This document shows positions 1 through 5,194 of a DNA stretch of 5,194 bases, in pieces. The DNA is from an uncultured Collinsella sp. (GTDB lineage: Bacteria > Actinomycetota > Coriobacteriia > Coriobacteriales > Coriobacteriaceae): the NCBI GenBank assembly GCA_905197585.1, contig CAJJZO010000142.1:1-5194 (forward strand). Reading direction: 5' to 3'. The notes below the pieces were generated by a model. The model made no database searches. It saw only the letters and a program-made list of their open reading frames with translations, and was not told the origin of the DNA. The translations under genes and the position numbers were made by a program. Numbering within the stretch: the first letter of the stretch is position 1; every line of letters begins with the position of its first letter.

Positions 1-570
1 GAGCTGTTTACCGGTAATTCGCTTATGGTCTGCGCGCTCAAGAGCAAAAAGATCACCCTGGCTCAGATGCTCAAGGCATGGGTCGTCGTGTGGGTCGGCA
101 ATTTTGTCGGTGCCCTGTTCATCGTCTTTTTGGTGTATATGGCCGGCATTTACAAGCTCAACGGCGAGGCGGTCGCCAATTCCATGGTGAGCGTCGCCGC
201 CGGCAAGGTGACGGTCGACTGGATGACGATCTTCTTCCGCGGCATCCTGTGCAACATCTTTGTGTGCCTGGCCGTGTAGATCTCTAACGACGCCAAAACA
301 TTAAAAAAAAAGGTTGTGGGCATTCTGCTGCCCATCGCCGCCTTTGTGGCCTGCGGTTTTGAGCACTGCGTCGCCAACATGTACTTTTTGCCCATGGGTG
401 CCGTGATGCACGCGTTCGGCTATGGTGCCGACGTCGCCGGCGCCGATGCACTCAACGCCGCGGGCATTGCGTTTAACCTGTCCGCCGCCACGCTGGGCAA
501 CATCGTGGGCGGCGCGGTTCTGATCGCGCTCGGCTACTGGTTTATCTACGCTAAGAAGTCCGAGGCGTAA
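1..570 (+). CDS. focA: Formate/nitrite transporter (FocA family), 5'-truncated by window edge and interrupted by in-frame TAG
   Basis: Frame 1 reads from the window edge to TAA at 568-570: 189 codons, including an internal TAG at 277-279. The N-terminal ~90 residues lie outside the window. Family features seen: the ELFTG omega-loop at codons 1-5 (its Thr matches E. coli FocA Thr91), and GFEHCVANMYFLPMG around codons 120-134, whose His (CAC, 364-366) matches the channel His209. Four hydrophobic segments, near codons 22-48, 72-92, 105-135 and 158-184, fit transmembrane helices 3-6 of this inner-membrane pentameric channel for formate and similar monovalent anions. The reading frame is the same on both sides of the TAG, and the protein similarity resumes directly (ISNDAKTLKKK...), so this is a single-codon interruption, not a frameshift. 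It could be a nonsense mutation, a read error or a readthrough codon. The family call is firm; formate over nitrite as substrate is inferred from the FocA-like loop and His. Confidence 0.9.
277..279 (+). other. In-frame amber codon at the conserved CLAVW tryptophan of FocA
   Basis: The frame reads VCLAV-TAG-ISNDAKT. E. coli FocA has CLAVWMSYSG at this place (from memory), so the TAG stands where Trp (TGG) is expected, a one-base G-to-A difference at position 278. The downstream part is intact to TAA at 568-570. TGG codons are used normally elsewhere in the same gene. Confidence 0.9.
303..311 (+). repeat. A9 homopolymer inside focA
   Basis: Nine consecutive A residues lie in the lysine run of the cytoplasmic loop, read as TTA AAA AAA AAG, 24 bases after the internal TAG. 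The last two codons with the preceding A match the A AAA AAG heptamer known as a slippery frameshift site in E. coli dnaX. The frame is conserved across it, so no frameshift is needed to explain the protein. It is also a common place for sequencing or polymerase slippage. Confidence 0.7.
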
Positions 571-592
571 GGTACCGTCTGTTTGACGTTGG

Positions 593-623
593 GCCTCCCG
601 CGCGGCGTTGCCGGGCGGGAGGC
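593..623 (+). terminator. GC-rich hairpin in the focA / Mo-enzyme gap, possible terminator or attenuator
   Basis: Arms GCCTCCCGC (593-601) and GCGGGAGGC (615-623) pair perfectly over 9 bp. Inside, CGG (603-605) can pair with CCG (611-613). It begins 23 bases after the focA stop. Only a short TTT (626-628) follows, so it is a weak match to an intrinsic terminator. It could reduce readthrough into the next gene or stabilise the 3' end of the focA message. The rest of the 571-692 gap holds no gene and no convincing promoter that I can see. Confidence 0.45.
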
Positions 624-677
624 GATTTGGGTCTGGGGTTCGTTGTCGGGCTGTTGGCCTGTTGTGTTTGGCTGATG

Positions 678-684
678 AAAGGGG
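678..684 (+). promoter_or_regulatory. Ribosome binding site setting the Mo-enzyme start at 693
   Basis: AAAGGGG ends 8 bases before ATG at 693. This decides the start: the frame is open upstream to a TTG at 627, but that candidate has no such site, and the first iron-sulphur cysteine falls at residue 16 counted from 693, as expected in this family. Confidence 0.7.
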
Positions 685-692
685 TAATCGAG

Positions 693-2810
693 ATGGCATC
701 TGCTGTGAAGCGTGACGGTCGCGCCGTGGTGACCACATGCGGGGGATGCTATGCCGATTGCGCCTTTGCGGCACGCGTTGAGGACGGTCGCGTGGTGGCT
801 GAGTTGCCGGTTGTGGGGCATCCGTGCGCGGCGCGTGCCCTGTGCGCCCGCGGGCGCCATCGCCTGGCAATGCCGTTTGACGAGCGCGACCGCATTGTGC
901 ACCCCATGCGACGCCGCCGGGATGGCTCGGGGTTCGATGCGATTACCTGGGACGAGGCGTTCGCGCAGATTGCCGAGCGTCTTTTGGGGATTGTTGACGA
1001 GTGCGGGCCTCGTGCACTGGGCATGACGCTCGGCGTTCCCTCGTTCGACCGCTACTGGGCGTATCGCTTTATGCATGCGTTGGGTTCGCCCAACGTGTAC
1101 GGTGCCGATGGCGCCTGCGAGGTAAGTCGACTTACCGGTTGGGAGCACAGCCTGGGCTATAGCCCCGCCTCCGACCTGGCACATACCGACTGCATCATGT
1201 ACCTGGGGCGTTCCATCGTCGATTCATAGACGATGGGGGCCGTCGATGCGCTCAACGATGCGCGCCGGCGCGGGGCGAAGATTATCGTGGTCGACCCCCG
1301 GCGCAGCGGCTCGGCTGCGCTTGCCGACCGCTGGTTGCGCGTGCGCCCGGGCTGCGATTTGGCACTACTGCTGGGCATCGCCCACGTGCTGATTGCCGAG
1401 GACTTGTACGACCACGAGTTCGTTGCCCGCTATACCACGGGTTTTGACGAGCTGGCGCAGGCGGCCCGTCCTTGGACGCCCGAGTGGGCCGAGTCGATGT
1501 GCGACGTGCCGGCCGCAGAGATTGTCGCCACGGCGCGCGATCTCGCTGCCGCCGCGCCTGCCGCTGTGGTGGATGCGGGCTTTCATGGTGGCATCGGTAT
1601 CGCGTATGCCAATAGCACCCAGACCGCGCGCGCTATCTGCTTGGTCGATGTGCTGCTGGGCTGCATCGGGCATGCGGGCGGCGCGCTCAATCCGCCCACG
1701 CCGCTTGTGTTGGGCGACCTCGATCCCACGCGCTTTGCGACGCCGCCGGTGCCGCGTGGGCCCAAGCTGGGGTCCGAGCGCTACCCACTGGTCGATCCGG
1801 TGCGCGGCCTGTGCACAACCATCGGTCAGTCGATTCTTGCCGGCGATTTGCGTGGGCTCATCGTCTATGCCAGTAACCCTGGTGCGGGCTATGGCAATGC
1901 ACAGGCTTGGTTGAGTATTTTGCAGCGGCTCGACTTGCTTGTGACGATTGATATTCGCTGGTCCGAGACGGCACGTGCTTCTGACTTCGTGCTGCCCGAC
2001 GTGACGTATCTGGAGGCCGACCGCGGCGTGGGAACGGTGGCGGGCGTCAACGATGCGCGCGTGTTCTACCGCAACGCCGTGCTGCCCGTGCAGCATGACG
2101 ACACACGTCCCGGTCGGGAGATTTTTGCCGGTCTGGCGCAGGCGTGTGGCGCGGGCGAGTACTTCCAGTTTACGTCCGACGATCTAGCGGCTGCCCAGGT
2201 GGCGTCGTTTGGGATCAATCTGGACGAGCTCAAGGAGCGCGGCTGGGCCGACACGGGTGTTGCGTTGCCGTCGCGTACAGGCGAGCCGGTGATTCCCTTG
2301 GACGGCGGCAAAATTGCGCTGGCAAGCGACGTGTGGGAACGAGCCGGTCTGGGACGCGTGCCAGGCTGGATTGCGCCGATGGTGGAGCCCGGCCCGGGGA
2401 TGTTTCGCCTCATTAGCGGCAACCGTCCCTTTGAGTCGCATACTTCGCGCAGGCTCGCGGCCCAAGGTGCCGCTGAGGCTGGATCGGACCTGGATGCCGT
2501 GCAGATGAATGCCGATGCCGCTGCGCACATGGGCATCGCCGATGGCGAGGTCGTCGAACTTGTGAGCGATTTGGGCCGCGACCGCGTGCGCGTGGAGACG
2601 ACGCCGTATCTGCATCCGGCGTGCATCTTCACCTCGGCCGCCCCCGGCGGGCGTTCGTTTGGCGCCGATGCCGGTGGCGCTCAAGCCTTGGGCGTGGGCC
2701 CACTCGACCATACGCCGCTGCGCTGGGACCCGTTGACGGGTGCCGCGCTCACCCAGGAAAACGCCGTTCGCGTGGAAAAGATCGCGGCGCGCGAGGATAA
2801 TAACGAGTAA
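693..2810 (+). CDS. Molybdopterin oxidoreductase (CISM / DMSO reductase superfamily), Cys-ligand type, interrupted by in-frame TAG
   Basis: 705 codons from ATG 693 to TAA 2808-2810, with TAG at codon 179. The N-terminus carries a [4Fe-4S] motif, C16-x2-C19-x3-C23-x27-C51, ending CARG. NVYGADGAC places C142 (TGC, 1116-1118) as the probable Mo/W ligand, where FdhH has Sec140. IIVVDPRRSGSA, a GCDLALLLG helix, YTTGFDEL, LIVYASNP and FVLPDVTYLEADRG follow in family order. The C-terminal dinucleotide-binding domain starts near residue 570 (FRLISGNRPFESHTSRR). There is no Tat twin-arginine signal, so it should be cytoplasmic. C142 is followed by Glu, not His, and the segment at 326-334 (GHAGGALNP) has no RGQNN motif, so formate dehydrogenase is unlikely. 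A thiosulfate/polysulfide-reductase-like enzyme is closer, but the substrate is unassigned. No iron-sulphur or membrane partner subunit is visible in the window. The frame and similarity continue across the TAG, so it is one gene. Confidence 0.88.
1211..1238 (+). repeat. Inverted repeat enclosing the internal TAG of the Mo-enzyme gene
   Basis: CCATCGTC (1213-1220) pairs perfectly with GACGATGG (1229-1236), and two further U-G pairs are possible outside (1211-1212 with 1237-1238). The TAG at 1227-1229 spans the loop edge and the first base of the right arm. If base 1228 were C instead of A, the codon would be TCG and the arms would extend to 10 bp around a TTCA tetraloop. It lies wholly within coding sequence. 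Confidence 0.75.
1227..1229 (+). other. In-frame amber codon in the Mo-enzyme gene (codon 179)
   Basis: The frame reads YLGRSIVDS-TAG-TMGAVDALNDARRRGAKIIVVDP. This joins the GRS and VVDP parts of the molybdopterin-binding fold that are always in one chain in this family. The site is 37 codons after the metal-ligand Cys and is not a known Sec position. An ATG lies two codons later (1233), but there is no Shine-Dalgarno sequence before it, so a restart there is not supported. Confidence 0.9.
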
Positions 2811-2850
2811 TTGACTCAGCTGATGCATTCGACTGATCCACGTTTCTTTT

Positions 2851-2856
2851 GAAAGG
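2851..2856 (+). promoter_or_regulatory. Ribosome binding site of selA
   Basis: GAAAGG ends 6 bases before the ATG at 2863, in the 52-base gap after the Mo-enzyme stop. The short gap and lack of a terminator hairpin suggest that selA can be transcribed with the upstream gene. Confidence 0.7.
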
Positions 2857-2862
2857 CCGTAC

Positions 2863-4320
2863 ATGAGCGATAGCCAGAACATGTCCGATGAGGTACGCGC
2901 CCGCCTGCGCGCCATTCCTTCCGTCAACGAGCTGCTTGCCGAGTGGCCGGTAGTGAAGGCGGCGGGGGAGACCTGCGACGCGGTGGTGCATGCCGCCGTG
3001 ACGGCCGAGCTCGACGAGGAGCGCGCAGCCATTCGCGCCGGTGCTGCCCCGCGCTCTAAGCGCGACCTTGCCTCGGCCATCGAGTGGCGTGCGCACCGCT
3101 CCGCGCTGACGAGCTTGCGTCCCGCCGTCAACGCCACGGGTGTGGTTATCCATACCAACCTGGGTCGAGCCCCGCTCGCGGAGTCGGCCGCCAAGGCGGT
3201 GGCCGAGGTCGCGCGCGGCTACAGCACGCTCGAGTACAGCGTGGACACCTGCTCTCGCGGGTCGCGCAAGGAACATGCCGCGCAGCTGATCCGCTCACTC
3301 ACCGGTGCCGAGGACGCGCTCGTGGTCAACAACAATGCCGCCGCGGTGCTGCTGGTGCTTGCCACCCATGCCGCGGGTAAAGAGGTCATCGTCAGCCGCG
3401 GCGAGCTTGTCGAGATTGGCGGCAGCTTCCGCATCCCCGATGTCATGGCGGCTTCGGGCGCCAAACTCGTCGAGGTCGGCGCCACCAACCGCACACACCT
3501 GGCAGATTATGAGCAAGCCATTACGCCCGATACGGCCATGATCCTCAAGGTCCATCCTTCCAACTATCGCATCAAGGGCTTTCACGAGGAAGTGGGCTCT
3601 CGGGAGCTTGCCGCTCTGGCCCACAAGCATGGTCTGCTGTTCTACGAGGACCAGGGTTCGGGCGCGCTTTTGCCCGATGACATTCTGGTGCGCGGCGGTG
3701 AGGAGCCCACGCCGGCTTCGGTCGCGGCAGGGCTCGATCTGGTGTCGTGCTCGGGCGATAAGCTGCTCGGTGCCGCGCAGGCAGGCATTATCATGGGCCG
3801 TCGCGATCTGGTCCAGGCTTGCGGGTCGCATCCGCTTATGCGTGCCCTGCGCCCGGGCAAGCTCGCGCTGGCGGCGCTCGAGGCCACACTGCGCATTTAC
3901 ATGGACGGGGCGGATGTTGCCCATCGCGAGGTGCCGGTTCTCAACATGCTCACGCTTCCGCAGGCTCATCTGGAGCGTCGCGCACGCAAGCTGCGCGAGC
4001 TGATGGTGGCGGGCCTCGATAAGGCTGGCTGCCCGTGTGCCGTGCAGGTGGAAATCGTCGAGGAGTCGTCGACTCCCGGCGGCGGCTCGCTTCCTACCGT
4101 CGAGTTGCCCACCATGTGCGTTGCCGTGCGTCTTGTCGATGAGCGTCTTTCCGTTGACGCACTCAAGCGCTCGCTCGTCCAAGATTTCGACACTCCGGTC
4201 GTCACACGAACCTCGCACGATCGCATTTTGTTTGACGTCCGTACGCTCGTGGGCGACCGCGATATCGAGACGGCGGCATCGACGCTCGTCGCGTGCGTTG
4301 AGAAGGCGATTGCTCGATGA
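2863..4320 (+). CDS. selA: L-seryl-tRNA(Sec) selenium transferase (selenocysteine synthase)
   Basis: 485 residues, close to the usual bacterial SelA length (~460-475). SelA is a cytosolic PLP-dependent ring-shaped enzyme that converts Ser-tRNA(Sec) to Sec-tRNA(Sec) using selenophosphate. Seen in order: an N-terminal domain with the typical LRAIPSVNELL opening (residues ~14-24), VIHTNLGRAPLAESA (~95-110), a GRELVEIGGSFRIPDVM stretch (~180-195), VHPSNYRIKGF, YEDQGSGALL, then SGDKLLGAAQAGIIMG with the PLP lysine at residue 300 (AAG, 3760-3762; E. coli K295). The C-terminus ends with TRTSHDRILFDVRTL. ATG 2863 is supported by GAAAGG at 2851-2856. The stop TGA overlaps the selB start as ATGA, so the two genes are translationally coupled. 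No internal stop or missing key residue is seen; the gene looks functional. The selenophosphate synthase gene (selD) and tRNA(Sec) gene (selC) are not in the window. Confidence 0.96.
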   Translation: MSDSQNMSDEVRARLRAIPSVNELLAEWPVVKAAGETCDAVVHAAVTAELDEERAAIRAGAAPRSKRDLASAIEWRAHRSALTSLRPAVNATGVVIHTNLGRAPLAESAAKAVAEVARGYSTLEYSVDTCSRGSRKEHAAQLIRSLTGAEDALVVNNNAAAVLLVLATHAAGKEVIVSRGELVEIGGSFRIPDVMAASGAKLVEVGATNRTHLADYEQAITPDTAMILKVHPSNYRIKGFHEEVGSRELAALAHKHGLLFYEDQGSGALLPDDILVRGGEEPTPASVAAGLDLVSCSGDKLLGAAQAGIIMGRRDLVQACGSHPLMRALRPGKLALAALEATLRIYMDGADVAHREVPVLNMLTLPQAHLERRARKLRELMVAGLDKAGCPCAVQVEIVEESSTPGGGSLPTVELPTMCVAVRLVDERLSVDALKRSLVQDFDTPVVTRTSHDRILFDVRTLVGDRDIETAASTLVACVEKAIAR

Positions 4321-5194
4321 GTGAGGTTCAAACGCTGGTGGAGTGCCCCGTTATCGTTGGCACGGCGGGCCACGTCGACCACGGTAAGTCGGCACTGATC
4401 GAGGCGCTGACCGGCAAGAATCCCGACCGTCTGGAGGTTGAGCGCCGTCGCGGTATGACCGTGGAGCTGGGCTTTGGCGAGCTGGCACTGCCGAGTGGCA
4501 AGATCGTTGGCCTGGTCGACGTGCCGGGCCACGCGCATTACTTGCGCGCCATGGTGCAGGGCGCCACGGGCATCGACGTGGCGGTGCTGGTGGTTTCGGC
4601 TGTCGAGGGCGTGATGCCGCAGACCCGCGAGCACGTGCATGTGCTGGAACTGCTGGGCGTCACACACATGGTGGTCGCGCTGACGATGTGCGACCTGGCT
4701 GATGCCGAGATGACCGAGCTTGCCGAGCTCGATGTCGATGACTTTTTGTCGGGTACCGTGTTCGCGGGCGCGCCGATGGTCCCCGTGTCGTCCAAGACCG
4801 GCGAGGGGATTGACGCGCTGCTGGCCGCGCTTGACGATCGGGTCGGTGCCTGCTGGGATTCCTGCCGCGACCGTGCCGAGCGCACCGATGCTGCGCCGCG
4901 CTTGCCGATTGACCGCTGCTTTACGATCAAGGGCGCCGGCACCGTCGTGACAGGGACACTGCACGATGCGCCGGTTGCGGTGGGCGATGAGCTCGTCGCG
5001 CTGCCGTCGCGCACGGCCTGCCGCGTACGCGGGATCCAAGTGCATGGCGACACGCAGCAGGCGCTTCCCGGTCAGCGTGTGGCGCTCAACTTGGTGGGCG
5101 GTGGCGTCGCTGCGCTCGATCGCGGTGAGATGCTCGGCGTGGAGGGTCGCTTTGGCCAGACGCTGCGCTTTATGATTGCGATTAAGTATTTAGG
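4317..5194 (+). CDS. selB: Selenocysteine-specific elongation factor SelB, 3'-truncated by window edge
   Basis: Open from ATG 4317 to the window end: 292 full codons plus two bases, about half of a normal SelB (~600 residues). SelB is a GTPase that carries Sec-tRNA(Sec) to the ribosome at UGA codons marked by a SECIS hairpin. GTPase motifs seen: G1 GHVDHGKS (18-25), G2 GMT (46-48) within RRRGMTVELGF, G3 DVPGH (68-72), G4 TMCD (123-126) and G5 SSK (158-160). LPIDRCFTIKGAGTVVTGTL then starts the first beta-barrel domain, which in SelB and EF-Tu helps hold the aminoacyl-tRNA. The C-terminal winged-helix SECIS-binding part is outside the window. The start overlaps the selA stop by ATGA. The G4 motif is odd: E. 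coli SelB has TKAD, and here the Lys is Met. No stop interrupts the visible part. Confidence 0.94.
   Translation, partial: MSEVQTLVECPVIVGTAGHVDHGKSALIEALTGKNPDRLEVERRRGMTVELGFGELALPSGKIVGLVDVPGHAHYLRAMVQGATGIDVAVLVVSAVEGVMPQTREHVHVLELLGVTHMVVALTMCDLADAEMTELAELDVDDFLSGTVFAGAPMVPVSSKTGEGIDALLAALDDRVGACWDSCRDRAERTDAAPRLPIDRCFTIKGAGTVVTGTLHDAPVAVGDELVALPSRTACRVRGIQVHGDTQQALPGQRVALNLVGGGVAALDRGEMLGVEGRFGQTLRFMIAIKYL

Noticed and set aside
316..570. A separate small membrane protein starting at GTG 316.
   Set aside because: It is the C-terminal part of FocA in the same frame. The GG of the A-rich stretch is too close to GTG to act as a normal ribosome binding site.
277..1229. UAG decoded as selenocysteine, tempting because selA and selB are next door and tRNA(Sec) variants reading UAG have been reported in some bacteria.
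   Set aside because: Neither TAG is at a Sec/Cys catalytic position. The FocA site is a structural Trp, and the Mo-enzyme site is 37 codons after its Cys ligand. selA itself ends in TGA and no unusual tRNA(Sec) gene is visible.
1233..2810. A separate protein starting at ATG 1233, just after the TAG.
   Set aside because: There is no Shine-Dalgarno sequence before 1233, and the frame begins inside the molybdopterin-binding fold without the iron-sulphur and ligand-Cys part. It is the continuation of the gene starting at 693.
2811..2839. TTGACT at 2811 as a -35 box of a selA promoter.
   Set aside because: At 17-base spacing the -10 position is TGATCC, a poor match to TATAAT. There is no independent support.
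4062..4076. Near-palindrome GGAGTCG-T-CGACTCC inside selA.
   Set aside because: It lies in coding sequence that encodes a normal Glu-Ser-Ser-Thr-Pro stretch. Short palindromes of this size are expected in GC-rich genes.
3966..5045. Long open frames on the minus strand (up to ~359 codons), including one opposite selA and selB.
   Set aside because: They are Arg/Ala/His-rich composition shadows of GC-rich genes, have no family similarity, and lie antisense to firmly recognised genes.
5165..5194. More AT-rich codons at the very end of the window, possibly a chimeric contig end.
   Set aside because: The frame stays open and the residues (TLRFMIAIKYL) still fit the end of a SelB beta-barrel domain. 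The stretch is too short to judge.

Overview
The window is GC-rich (well over 60% by eye), and every gene lies on the + strand. It carries, in order, the C-terminal part of a formate channel (focA family), a roughly 705-codon molybdopterin oxidoreductase, a complete selA, and the first ~292 codons of selB. The codon use and the focA / Mo-enzyme / selA-selB set suggest an anaerobic high-GC gut bacterium. A Coriobacteriia (Collinsella-like) actinobacterium is my best guess, but this is inference without any database check. Both window ends cut through genes, so this may be a whole short contig.

Layout: 1-570 is FocA from its conserved ELFTG loop to the stop, broken by an in-frame TAG at 277-279. 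571-692 is an intergenic gap with a GC-rich hairpin. 693-2810 is a CISM-family (DMSO reductase superfamily) enzyme with one [4Fe-4S] motif and a Cys metal ligand, broken by an in-frame TAG at 1227-1229. 2811-2862 is a short gap with a ribosome binding site. 2863-4320 is selA. 4317-5194 is selB, overlapping selA by ATGA and running off the window end.

How the genes relate: FocA-type channels move formate or related small anions, and SelA and SelB make and insert selenocysteine, so at first sight this looks like a formate dehydrogenase locus. The Mo enzyme does not support that reading. Its metal-binding residue is Cys (TGC), not Sec. It also lacks the His after the Cys/Sec and the RGQNN-type Arg segment of true formate dehydrogenases, and it looks more like the thiosulfate/polysulfide-reductase-like branch. 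No UGA-encoded selenoprotein is visible here, so the client of SelA/SelB must be elsewhere.

The main oddity is two in-frame amber codons in two adjacent, otherwise well-conserved genes, while the three visible gene ends use TAA, TAA and TGA. The first replaces a Trp of the FocA family. The second sits inside an inverted repeat that would be perfect if the codon were TCG (Ser). Nonsense mutation, assembly or read error, and UAG readthrough cannot be separated from this sequence alone. The different probable ancestral codons argue against a simple UAG reassignment.
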